Positions 7,331 to 16,774 of a DNA stretch of 64,000 nucleotides are shown here, in pieces. The notes under the pieces are model-generated. The model searched no databases. It saw nothing but the letters and a program-made list of their open reading frames with translations, and had not been told where the DNA came from. The DNA is taken from assembly GCA_029268515.1 (NCBI GenBank), contig JAQWNP010000001.1, forward strand, positions 1 through 64,000, read 5' to 3'. The stretch is from Phycisphaerales bacterium. Lineage in GTDB: Bacteria; Planctomycetota; Phycisphaerae; Phycisphaerales; SM1A02. The translations under genes and the position numbers were made by a program. Every line of letters begins with the position of its first letter. Positions within the stretch are counted from its first letter, which is position 1.

Positions 7331-9535
7331 TTACTCTTTCTTTTGGGTTCGACCCGAATAACCTGCAATGGCTGCGTAGTTCTTCTTGAGATATCCACCT
7401 GCTGCGGTACGTGGACGATTTAGCAGAATGCCAATAATCTCGCTATTTGTTTCACCGAGTTCACGAAGCATCCTCGAAACCAATCCTCGCTCCTCTTGGT
7501 AAGCACGCACCACAGTGATGACACCATCAGACTGATTGGCGACCACCCTCGCATCACCAGAAACGATTATTGGCGAAACATCTATCAATACTAGATCAAA
7601 CCGATCTCGCAACACTGCGATTGAACGATCAAATAGTTCGCCATGAAAAGCGTTACTCACCCGATTGTCCGGCGTACCCGCCGAGATGATGCTGATCTGA
7701 CTTTCATTCTGCACAATCACTTCATCAAGTGACACGTCCCCTGCGAGCACGTCGCCCAATCCAAGTCGCGGCTCTGCGACACCCATAGCCTTTGCTAAAC
7801 CAGGTCGCCGGAAATTTGCATCAACAACCACAACAGTTTGGCCTGACTCTTTAGCAATCGTTGCAATGTTACTGATGGCTGTCGTTGCCCCTGATTCAGG
7901 CATACCACTTACAAACGAAATGACGCCATAACCACCTTGCCCCAGCCGACGAGCAATTGGCTCGTAACTCTGACGGTATGCTTCTGCAATAACACTATTA
8001 GGCATTGTCTGGACGATGCGCTCGACCACTGTGGGCCTCGTTGGATCATCTGTTATTTCAGGGATTGATCCAATCACTCGCACCGACGAAAGAAGTTCAA
8101 GATCACTTACTCGTTTAATGCGGCGATCTGTTAGTTCCCTAATAAAAACAATGCACAAGGCCAGACCAAAGCACAATACAATACCTAGTGGGATCATAAC
8201 TTCCCATCTTGGAAACGATAACGTTCGAGGCATCTCAGCATCACCAAGTGAGCGAACGCGCTGTGCATCTTCTCGCAAACGCATTAATCTCAAGCTATTG
8301 ATCAGATGCACATCTGCATCACGCTGAAGCTCTAAGTGCGTACGCTGCGTTACCATTGCCTCGTAAGACGACTGATCAGCAGCGAGATCCTGCAACTCGC
8401 TTTCTTTGCCATCAACATCTTCTTCTATCTGCTGAATCAATCCTAAGAGCTGATCACGCTGATCTGCATATTGAAGACGCTCTGAATTGAGATTACGCTC
8501 GATAATCTCTCGTCTTCTTGCATTAATTTGATCTTCCGTTGCTCGTACCCTGACTTCCATCTGATACACATGTGGATGATCATCTCTAAATCGCTCACGA
8601 CTACCTCTGAGCTCTGCTTTGAGTTGTTCTTCTAACTGGAGCTGCTCACGCAACGTGATGTCTGCTTCAGCCATTTGAATGTCCTCGAAGGTGTAATCCA
8701 AAGTGCCAGCAAGCTTCTCAGCTGTTTGTAGCAAGGCGCTGTTGACCATCGCAAGACTTGATCGTGATTCAATCATTTCCTGCGTCAATTGCTCTGTCTC
8801 AATTGCCGCCTGACTAAATCGTGCGTCATCTAGGGTTGTAATACCTCGGGCGCGAATAAATGATCGAATCTCGTCTCCAAGGTCCTGCAACATAAGTCTG
8901 GTACGTCGAAGCTGATCATCAAAAACTCGCTCATTTTCTACGTAAACGCGATCATTCATCCGCGTCACATACGCCATGTACGCCGTACGAATTGAATTCA
9001 ACACAATAGGTACATCTGTTGCAGTATGAGCTGACCAACTTGCACCATAAATATTGGTCCCTCGAAGCACTGGTGTTGAAATGTCCTGTTCTAATTCATC
9101 TACAGCATCGGCAATCAGTGGCTCGCCAGCTTGACCAACAAAACTGTTTTGAAACCACTCAGTATTTTCACGAACGGATCGATCACTCACTGCATCTTCT
9201 AAGATTTCACGCCGCTTAAGGAGGAAGACTTGCGTATTCGATATCCGCGTCACCATTCGATCATCGACAAAGTCCTGCGAACCAACGTCTGTGGCAGTAT
9301 TAAGGCCGGGGCGCACCTCAAACCACACGTCAGACGAGTACAACGGATAAACAATTCGCAGCACAATCATTGATAACACACCAATGGCTGCCCCAATAAA
9401 GACTGAAGCAATTAACCAAACCATGTAATGGCGCAACACTCGAATTGGATCAAGCGTCTGAGTCACCTCGCGGGATGGAGCCATCGAACTGGCAGCTGTT
9501 TGTCCTGGTTTTTGATCTTGTGGTTTTAGCATCAT
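7331..9535 (-). CDS. Wzz-type chain-length protein with degenerate BY-kinase domain
   Basis: This 734-residue protein has a polysaccharide co-polymerase architecture: a membrane helix near residues 35-60, a long periplasmic coiled-coil Wzz domain to about 445, a second helix near 448-470, then a P-loop domain of the bacterial tyrosine kinase type. The P-loop domain looks inactive. The Walker A position (near 546) reads GMPESGATT, with Ala where the invariant Lys should be; the A' motif is VDANFRRP with Asn for the second Asp; Walker B is LVLIDVSPI. I confirmed these residues by translating the DNA. The C-terminus has only two tyrosines instead of a tyrosine cluster. It probably controls chain length as a structural co-polymerase. 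It lies between the giant TPR gene and the WecA-like gene. Confidence 0.88.
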   Translation of the reverse strand: MMLKPQDQKPGQTAASSMAPSREVTQTLDPIRVLRHYMVWLIASVFIGAAIGVLSMIVLRIVYPLYSSDVWFEVRPGLNTATDVGSQDFVDDRMVTRISNTQVFLLKRREILEDAVSDRSVRENTEWFQNSFVGQAGEPLIADAVDELEQDISTPVLRGTNIYGASWSAHTATDVPIVLNSIRTAYMAYVTRMNDRVYVENERVFDDQLRRTRLMLQDLGDEIRSFIRARGITTLDDARFSQAAIETEQLTQEMIESRSSLAMVNSALLQTAEKLAGTLDYTFEDIQMAEADITLREQLQLEEQLKAELRGSRERFRDDHPHVYQMEVRVRATEDQINARRREIIERNLNSERLQYADQRDQLLGLIQQIEEDVDGKESELQDLAADQSSYEAMVTQRTHLELQRDADVHLINSLRLMRLREDAQRVRSLGDAEMPRTLSFPRWEVMIPLGIVLCFGLALCIVFIRELTDRRIKRVSDLELLSSVRVIGSIPEITDDPTRPTVVERIVQTMPNSVIAEAYRQSYEPIARRLGQGGYGVISFVSGMPESGATTAISNIATIAKESGQTVVVVDANFRRPGLAKAMGVAEPRLGLGDVLAGDVSLDEVIVQNESQISIISAGTPDNRVSNAFHGELFDRSIAVLRDRFDLVLIDVSPIIVSGDARVVANQSDGVITVVRAYQEERGLVSRMLRELGETNSEIIGILLNRPRTAAGGYLKKNYAAIAGYSGRTQKKE

Positions 9536-9564
9536 GAGGTCTCAAAAGAGTTAGTTCATTCAAT

Positions 9565-12500
9565 TCAAGGAATTGAGATAGCAGCCTTCTCATCTATATC
9601 GGCCCGGAGACTTGCAATCTCGGCTTTCAATTCAGGATTCTTCGTAAGTTCATCGGCTCTATTGAGTCTAGAGATCGCTCCCTGAAATCGGCCGTCAAGT
9701 GCCAGCACATGAGCCAAATGTAGATATGTAACTGCCCGCTCTTGAATTTCAACCGACTTTCGCAACAATTCTTCCGCCTCCATATCATTTCCCAACTGGA
9801 AATGGATCCACCCGAGCTCATCCAGCAGTTCAGCGTTCTCAGGCGAGAGCCTTTTTGCCTGCTCTGCAAAGGACAAAGCCTGGCCAGGCTCTTCCAGATC
9901 CACACTGTATATAGCAGACATTATCATGAGAGCGTTCAAATCCTGGGGGTCTTTAGCAAGCGCCTTATTGAGTAACTCAATCGCTTTAGTAGTTTGACCA
10001 AGACTTCGATAAATTCTTGCAAGAGTATCCTGATAAGTGACATTGTCTGGATACATTTCTACTACACGCTCACTGAGCGCCAGTGCTTCAACAAGATCAC
10101 TATCAGTAGTCATCAAGACATATGCCTTATTGTTAAGCGCAACACCATCACTACTATTGAGAGCTAAAATTCTTGAGTACACTTCACCTGCTTCCGAGAA
10201 ATTATCAGTGACCAAATATATTTGCCCAAGTACGTGTAATGCACTGATAATTTGATCGTCTTCATAATCCGAATCAACCACCATATTGAGTAGCTCTATC
10301 GCTCTATCTTGATTGCCTGAATATGATCTAATCCAAAACAGTGCCAGCCCTTGTAACATCTGCGCGTTTTCCTCATACCCCGGAAGGCTTCTTACAAAAG
10401 CCTCACCAGCAGACGATTCAGATTCGCTAAATAGACTCTCAAGGTCAGAAAACCAGACTGCATAGCGACGTTTTATCGAATCAGGATCTTCGCCATCAAC
10501 AATAATGTTTTGGTAAGCACGCGCCATCACTTCAAGAGCCTTATCTCTTTGATTAAGGCTTAAGATCGCTCTTGCAAATAGTCCCGCAAGTACCGAATCC
10601 CCAATGATTTCAGGGGTTTCCCTGAACACCTCTACCACCAAAGATCCTTCCCACTCCGGAACATCTCGTGTGATGTCTGCGATCGCCAACAATAAACGTG
10701 CATCGCGGCTTACGTTATAAGCCCGCAATAAAGCAGTCACAGCTTCCTTCGTACTTCCATTGAACTGATGGACGGCACCGAGTCTTTGATACCAGAAGGG
10801 ACTATTGGGAGACAACATTATTCCCTCTTCAATGAGCAATATTGCATCATCCACTTGTCCCTTCGATGTCAGCGACTCAACAAGCATATTCCTAGCCATT
10901 ACATTGTTAGGAAACTGCAAAACGAGCTGTCGCAGTGTACTATCAGCCGCGTTTTGATTGCCAAGGAGATTCAGCACTTTGACTCGAGCCAGTGAAGTCT
11001 GAGTGGTAATAGAGCTTGCTAGCTGATCAGCCTTGTCCAGCGATTGGATTGCCCTATCTAAACTCAGGCGATCCTCATCCCACTGATATTTATCAATGAA
11101 GCCAGTAGCTTCTATCATGTACGGCATGGAATCTGTTGGAAGCAGTTTCTTGCTGCTCTCAAGTGATCGCATAGCGTTTGCATGCTCAATATTGGCCAAC
11201 TCTTTATCACCACCATTTCCATATTGTTTTGACTTCGCCTGGTGGAGTTTGGCTTGTAGAATCTGAGAATAAAAATCACTTTCGTAGAGCTCATTCCGAA
11301 TAGCGATTTCTTCTGTAGCTTCCTCGAGCATCCCTTCCCAAATGAGGCACTCGATAAGACGAGCATGTACTTTCGAAGTCGGGTTGTCTTTCATCTCTTC
11401 ACTAAGAAGGGCAAGAGCATCCACATATTGACTTTGTGAAATATATAGGTTGGATAACTGCTGAGCTGCAAACCTTTTATATATGTCATCAAGCTCGATT
11501 GCACTAATAAAGGCCTGCTTCGCGTCAGAAAAACGATTCGCTTCAATAAAGTAGCTAGCAAGAGCAATGTAATCTTCACCTACAATGCCCTCACCTAAAC
11601 TCGATATGCGATCTTTCAACAGTTGTGCGCCTGCTTCTACGTTTCCTTGAGACATCTCTAAATTGGCACAAAGCGAAGCAAACGCTCGATTTTCGCTAAG
11701 AGAGACACTCAGCTCCACAATAATTTCTTTTGCTACGTCGTTCCATCTCTCACGAATACTCGCCAACCTAGCACTTTGCTCGTTATCTGAAAGCCGCTCC
11801 CAACTTTGGCTGTTGTACATTAGCTGATCATCAGCATTTCGAATATATTCCCATGTCGGATCTGTGAGCGTGATAAGCCTCACCAAATTCGCTGCATTGG
11901 TGATATCAGCAGGGTTCGCCTGGTACTGATCTACTCGAGTCTTCATGACAAATGGCAGATTGCCCTGCTCTGCCTCTAACTGCAGCCAAAGCTCCCGGAG
12001 TTCAACTTGATTTGGGGCAAGAAGAATCGCTTGCCTAATGATTCGAATTGCACGGCTCGCACCATCAGGGGTCTTGATAAGTGATTTGGCATAAGCTTTG
12101 ACAAGACTAATATCGTTAGGATTGCGCCGATAAGCTTCGTCAAACGCCTGGTTTGCCTGAGCATCATCTCCGAGATCTCGATAGGACAATCCCAAAGTTC
12201 GCCATAGCTTTGCTTGATAAGGCAACTTCTTAATTAACAGCTTTAGGACTTCGACACTCTCAAGAAGTTTTTCTTTACCGGCAACGAGTTTACCTTCACT
12301 CTTGAGATTCTGGCCGAGTCTCTGGAAAAACTCCGCCTGCATAAAAAGAAGTTCTGTATTCTCTGGGTTTTCTTGCCTTGCCCGCTCTATTTTCTTTTCA
12401 GCTAGATCCCATTCACCCCTATCACAGTCAAGTAACACACTAAATTTCACCACTCTAAGATCATCTGGAGCTTTTTCAGAAAGCGACTCAATGATGGTGT

Positions 12501-14643
12501 TCAACTTTGAAACAGCATTTACTAAATAGTCTTGTGCCTCTCGACCTACCTCAGCGTAGCCGGTCGATATAAGTGCTTGGATACGAACTTCCTCAATTGC
12601 CATATAAGAAATAATCGCCGCGGCTGTTTCAATATCTCGCTCAATAGGATTTTCATTCACTTCTGATAAATAGCTAATAATTGCTTCAATTGGATCTTCT
12701 ATCTCCAGACTTATCTCAATAGCACGAATGTACGCATTCTCAGGATCTAAGCCTTTTAGTATTTGCAAACATTTTTGAGCCAACGCCTGATCATTCAACA
12801 TGACGGCAACTTTGATACTGGCTAACAATACACGCGTACTCTCAGGGTTCGATTCCCGCAGTTGCGCAAGATCATTTTTTGCCCCCGAAAGATCATTGGT
12901 GCCAATCTTCATAAAAACATCTTGCAGACCCTTTGAAACCACTCCAATTGACGACGAGCCGGTCGCTAGGGCCTCTTCTAGCTGATCTGATAGAGAGCTC
13001 AGTTCTTCATATTCATCTATCAATGACTCTGGAACTCTCGAAAGTGTTTCTGAAGCCTGACTATAGCGGCCTAGAATTGCCTCTAACCTTGCTTTGCGAA
13101 TCACCAGTTGAACATTACTCGGCGTTACCTTCAGTGCCTCAATAGTTCTTTCATAAGCAAGGCCTGTTTGCCCCAACCTATCAAGTGCATCTATCAATAT
13201 GCGCGCAGTAGACAAATCAACACGCTCCGTTCTCACCCACAATTCTTCTAACTTCTGAGCAGCAAGGCGATAATCACCGTCAACGAATGCTCGCTTCCCA
13301 TCTGCTCTAAGAACCAACAAATCACTTTCATCATCACCACAGATATTTAATAAGGTAAGTCTTGCCTCATCACACTTTAGTTCCTCATCTGTCAGATCCG
13401 CATCAGGATTCTCTTGCTTCTTTCTTTCAAGCTGACTAAGTGCTATATCAAATAACAGAGAAGCACTTCTTTTCTGAAGTGGAAACTGAATCACTGCATT
13501 AAAGCTAGAATTAAGACCTGGTCCATTGACAATACCATTCGCTAGCTCATTCGCCTTTAACAATGCAACTTCATCCTGAAAGCTATTTTCATAATGAAGC
13601 ATTGCCAGCTCATGACGGAAAGCAACTCTGTCTGAATCCCTATCAATATAATTACTTATTATCTTGACTGATCGCTCGTAAGCATTGTCTACCTGACTCA
13701 GCCGCAATAGACCTACCGCATTTCTAACAACCATTGCATCATCGGTTTGCTGAATCACCGCTTCCATCTGCTCAATCATTGCATTCTTTTTGGCTAGCAA
13801 CTCATCGGTGTTTTCTGCCTCATTAGCCAGTTCGCGTTGATATTGAATGGTGTAAAACTTGGCTAACGCAGTAGCGCTGCGAGGCTTGTCTGGAACAACG
13901 CGTTCAAGATCTTCGAATGTCTGCATCGCAAATTCGTACTGTTTTTCGGCCTGACGCGAACGCCCATCAAGCTCCAGCCTCGCCACAACTTCAAGACGGC
14001 CTTGCGCTAATGAAGACCATGCCAAATCATTTTCAGGATCTAAGGTCAATGCAGCGCGTAGTTCTTCTTCTCCTGGAAAACGAACATTTCCTTCCACATC
14101 CACAGTATCGGTAAACTCAGTTGGACTCAGGTATTGCTTTGCGCGCCCGATTTCCGCAAGCAGTTGAGCCTCTTCAAGCGAGTCTTCATTAATCGAATCC
14201 TGCATTGTCAGCAAAGCATCTTCTACATTTTGCCATGATTCAATACTGTTTTGCGACCATTGAGCCGCTTTTATTGCATCTTCAATAACTGCCCAATGGA
14301 ACTCCAGATTGTCAGGCTGATGTATCGCTCTCGAACGCCGAATCAAAACAAGCTCGCCATACCTTGATTTTGCTTCGGTCTGCGTTGGTGGCACGATTGC
14401 GAGAATTGATGCTTCCCATTTATCTAGATACTCAAGATTAGACTTCTCTTTACTGACGCCTCGAGCGTACTGCTTAGCCGCATCTTCGTATTGACCCGCG
14501 GCCATAAGCGCATCGCCACGGCGTATATTACGACTGGCATCCCCTCGGGCATAAAGAAACCAAAGGCCGCCCAGAATGAAGATCGCTGCCCCAAAAAAAA
14601 CAGTGATATAGAAGATAAGTTTCTTATTTACTTGGGTGGCCAT
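9565..14643 (-). CDS. Giant membrane-anchored TPR protein of the exosortase locus
   Basis: This protein has 1692 residues. One N-terminal membrane helix (residues about 9-30, IFYITVFFGAAIFILGGLWF) is followed by an almost uninterrupted array of tetratricopeptide repeats recognisable by A..Y...G.Y..A / NP.N spacing. Typical units are found near residues 45-70, 490-570 and 1450-1680. It corresponds by context and architecture to the PrsT-like TPR proteins found beside exosortases, which are usually nearer 900 residues, so this one is unusually long. It probably acts as a periplasmic scaffold for export or sorting. The gene starts 33 bp after the exosortase stop, has GTGAGG upstream of its ATG, and ends 29 bp before the Wzz-like ATG, so it is clearly in the operon. 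Confidence 0.88.
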   Translation of the reverse strand: MATQVNKKLIFYITVFFGAAIFILGGLWFLYARGDASRNIRRGDALMAAGQYEDAAKQYARGVSKEKSNLEYLDKWEASILAIVPPTQTEAKSRYGELVLIRRSRAIHQPDNLEFHWAVIEDAIKAAQWSQNSIESWQNVEDALLTMQDSINEDSLEEAQLLAEIGRAKQYLSPTEFTDTVDVEGNVRFPGEEELRAALTLDPENDLAWSSLAQGRLEVVARLELDGRSRQAEKQYEFAMQTFEDLERVVPDKPRSATALAKFYTIQYQRELANEAENTDELLAKKNAMIEQMEAVIQQTDDAMVVRNAVGLLRLSQVDNAYERSVKIISNYIDRDSDRVAFRHELAMLHYENSFQDEVALLKANELANGIVNGPGLNSSFNAVIQFPLQKRSASLLFDIALSQLERKKQENPDADLTDEELKCDEARLTLLNICGDDESDLLVLRADGKRAFVDGDYRLAAQKLEELWVRTERVDLSTARILIDALDRLGQTGLAYERTIEALKVTPSNVQLVIRKARLEAILGRYSQASETLSRVPESLIDEYEELSSLSDQLEEALATGSSSIGVVSKGLQDVFMKIGTNDLSGAKNDLAQLRESNPESTRVLLASIKVAVMLNDQALAQKCLQILKGLDPENAYIRAIEISLEIEDPIEAIISYLSEVNENPIERDIETAAAIISYMAIEEVRIQALISTGYAEVGREAQDYLVNAVSKLNTIIESLSEKAPDDLRVVKFSVLLDCDRGEWDLAEKKIERARQENPENTELLFMQAEFFQRLGQNLKSEGKLVAGKEKLLESVEVLKLLIKKLPYQAKLWRTLGLSYRDLGDDAQANQAFDEAYRRNPNDISLVKAYAKSLIKTPDGASRAIRIIRQAILLAPNQVELRELWLQLEAEQGNLPFVMKTRVDQYQANPADITNAANLVRLITLTDPTWEYIRNADDQLMYNSQSWERLSDNEQSARLASIRERWNDVAKEIIVELSVSLSENRAFASLCANLEMSQGNVEAGAQLLKDRISSLGEGIVGEDYIALASYFIEANRFSDAKQAFISAIELDDIYKRFAAQQLSNLYISQSQYVDALALLSEEMKDNPTSKVHARLIECLIWEGMLEEATEEIAIRNELYESDFYSQILQAKLHQAKSKQYGNGGDKELANIEHANAMRSLESSKKLLPTDSMPYMIEATGFIDKYQWDEDRLSLDRAIQSLDKADQLASSITTQTSLARVKVLNLLGNQNAADSTLRQLVLQFPNNVMARNMLVESLTSKGQVDDAILLIEEGIMLSPNSPFWYQRLGAVHQFNGSTKEAVTALLRAYNVSRDARLLLAIADITRDVPEWEGSLVVEVFRETPEIIGDSVLAGLFARAILSLNQRDKALEVMARAYQNIIVDGEDPDSIKRRYAVWFSDLESLFSESESSAGEAFVRSLPGYEENAQMLQGLALFWIRSYSGNQDRAIELLNMVVDSDYEDDQIISALHVLGQIYLVTDNFSEAGEVYSRILALNSSDGVALNNKAYVLMTTDSDLVEALALSERVVEMYPDNVTYQDTLARIYRSLGQTTKAIELLNKALAKDPQDLNALMIMSAIYSVDLEEPGQALSFAEQAKRLSPENAELLDELGWIHFQLGNDMEAEELLRKSVEIQERAVTYLHLAHVLALDGRFQGAISRLNRADELTKNPELKAEIASLRADIDEKAAISIP

Positions 14644-14676
14644 GATCGCCTCACATAAATAGAGTTTGACTCTTTG

Positions 14677-16497
14677 TTAAGTAGTTTCTGGATACTTTCC
14701 TGTTTCCACTTCAAACCAATCTGGCAAACATCGCATGAGGTGTGGAAGCAAATCTTCTAAAAACTCAGTTGCTCTTGACACAAAAATTTCTTTGTTTTCG
14801 CCCTGCTTAAGAACTGCAGTAATTTGGACTTTGCAGTAATAGGAGTACTTGCTTGATAGGTCAAATGCAAATCGATGAACATCACCAGGTGTAACAGCAA
14901 CTTGGCCATTGGCCAGAAAGAAATATCCAGCAAAAATCGGGGTTTCACCCATGTCAGGATGCCTAAACTCGCTTGTTCTTAGTTGGAAGTCACCTAAAGG
15001 CAAACGTATTGTTTCTTGATCACTAGTAACAGGATGCGGCCTTTGAATCTGTGGGTAGACATGCCCAAGTTCTTTCGGACTCTCATCTTTAAGCACCCAT
15101 TCGGACTGATCAATATTTAAGTCAATATTCTCGGGAACAGCCATCTGCGGTTCGTATCCACCTGCAACAAAACAACGATCTGGCACATGTGGAACAGCAT
15201 CAATTTGCCCAGTGTAATAGACAACATGTAATGTCAATCTACTGCTAGCAGCGTTTCCATCCAGTGCATATGTACGTGTTAAAAACTGTCCGGATCCGAG
15301 TGATTCAATCATCTCTTCACTCAGTACAACGTCTTCTCCTACCTTGTGCCAAGAACCTAACTGTGGCGGTAAAGAGGCAATCGCTAAACGGGGCTGTATC
15401 GACTCTTTGCGAAGATGCACATTCAACTGCTCAGCGATCACTTTTATCGAAATTGCAGAAATTGCCAGCGTCAGACAGGCGATTACAAATGCCGCTATTC
15501 CACTTCGACGAACATGGGAGCGAAGTACCAGAGGCTTTGATGCAGCAACTGTTTTAGCTTCTGATTCATTTTCAATGATCAGATTCTTGATGATCCAAAG
15601 CTCTCCCAAGAAAATCAAATAGGCCGGGATCAACCAAAACAAGCCAACGATAGAGTGAAAATCTCCGGCTGCAAATCCGGTATCGAACATGGACAAGAGA
15701 GAAAGTGTCACTACACGAAGTATGTTTACAAAAATGGCGGTTGGGAAAGCAGATAATACTAATAATGCCTGTTGCCAAAAACGTTTCAGACCCAAGTAAG
15801 CCATCGCAACACCGAGTGCCAAAAAAGCCATCAGCATGCGCATTCCGGAGCAAGCTTCAGCAACATTAAGTTGGCGAGATTCTCCATCAGCAAAGAGCTC
15901 TAACGTATTACCTGAAAGCGTGACATCATTACCCATTGCTTTAAGAGCAAAGAATGCACCGCCAGCCGCGATGTCCTGCATGCGAAATGTAATAATACTC
16001 AGGAATCGATCAGAGATCGTCTGCCCAAACACAAAGAGAAATAGCAGTGGAAACCAAATCCAAATGAACGCTCGATAACCACAGAATAGAAGTATGAGCC
16101 CCAAAGTTGAGATGCCAACTCCTAGTCCCATCAAATTATGGTGGCGCAACCACGCAAGGCTCTCACCAGTAAACGTACACAACCCATACCAAAGCACGCC
16201 CACGACTACAAGAAGAAGCCCTACCCATGCTCTCTGCAGAGGCTGCGCAAGAATCTTATTGCGCGCTAAGTAGACGAAGTAGCAGGCAATTAATGGTATG
16301 ACGAGAGTATGCCCCCAATCAGCTTGCTGCTTAATGGCAAACTCAACTTGGCGGAAAAAGAAGTCCCAGAAGACCCAGAAATACAGAACCAGTAAAAGCG
16401 CAACTCCAGCGAGCAGAAAGAATTGATCTGCTTGGTCTGAATCGCGTGCCCGATCATCGGATTGGCTACGCCTGGTCTGAATAGTCTCACCTGTCAT
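14677..16497 (-). CDS. Exosortase fused to EpsI-like domain
   Basis: This 606-residue membrane protein starts with an exosortase transpeptidase domain of about ten helices. Its catalytic residues are visible: Cys in EACSGMRML (near 216), Arg in NILRVVTL (near 258) and His in GDFHSIVG (near 279). Exosortases process C-terminal sorting tails on exported proteins. From about residue 330 it continues, after one more helix, into an EpsI domain (LPPQLGSWHKVGE, then VPHVPDRCFVAGGYEP near 435). EpsI is commonly encoded as a separate protein next to the exosortase or fused to it. I cannot assign a numbered exosortase subtype. The next gene downstream is the TPR giant and the export lipoprotein is upstream. 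No obvious sorted substrate lies in the window. Confidence 0.93.
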   Translation of the reverse strand: MTGETIQTRRSQSDDRARDSDQADQFFLLAGVALLLVLYFWVFWDFFFRQVEFAIKQQADWGHTLVIPLIACYFVYLARNKILAQPLQRAWVGLLLVVVGVLWYGLCTFTGESLAWLRHHNLMGLGVGISTLGLILLFCGYRAFIWIWFPLLFLFVFGQTISDRFLSIITFRMQDIAAGGAFFALKAMGNDVTLSGNTLELFADGESRQLNVAEACSGMRMLMAFLALGVAMAYLGLKRFWQQALLVLSAFPTAIFVNILRVVTLSLLSMFDTGFAAGDFHSIVGLFWLIPAYLIFLGELWIIKNLIIENESEAKTVAASKPLVLRSHVRRSGIAAFVIACLTLAISAISIKVIAEQLNVHLRKESIQPRLAIASLPPQLGSWHKVGEDVVLSEEMIESLGSGQFLTRTYALDGNAASSRLTLHVVYYTGQIDAVPHVPDRCFVAGGYEPQMAVPENIDLNIDQSEWVLKDESPKELGHVYPQIQRPHPVTSDQETIRLPLGDFQLRTSEFRHPDMGETPIFAGYFFLANGQVAVTPGDVHRFAFDLSSKYSYYCKVQITAVLKQGENKEIFVSRATEFLEDLLPHLMRCLPDWFEVETGKYPETT

Positions 16498-16774
16498 ACT
16501 GTGGTCAGATCGACTATGCAGAGCTCAATGTTAACTGAGATTTCGATCCCAAAAACAGAAAGCCAGTTCAGAAATTCTAAACCGTTTGCTGGTGATCCTC
16601 GCCTACCTCCCTTGATAAGTCCTACGTTTATAAGGGGTAATGGAGTTCGACAAAACTGGCCATGAAATCTGGTCATTTAAGGGCCTGTATCTTTGAAATT
16701 GGGAATCTGAGCCCAAACAGCCTAATACGGCCCAATATACCCGAAAGGAAGCAGAACCCAGCGATTGAATTCGG
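16498..16774 (-). other. Intergenic stretch between export lipoprotein and exosortase genes
   Basis: These 277 bases contain no convincing gene. Short frames on both strands lack ribosome sites and family features. I see no clear intrinsic terminator after the lipoprotein gene. The gap is large compared with the other spacings in the operon, so it may hold a secondary promoter for the exosortase gene, but I cannot point to one. Confidence 0.4.

Noticed and set aside
12846-12861. T-arm-like GGGTTCGATTCCC suggesting a tRNA
   Set aside because: It lies inside the giant TPR gene, with no acceptor stem, anticodon arm or D arm around it.
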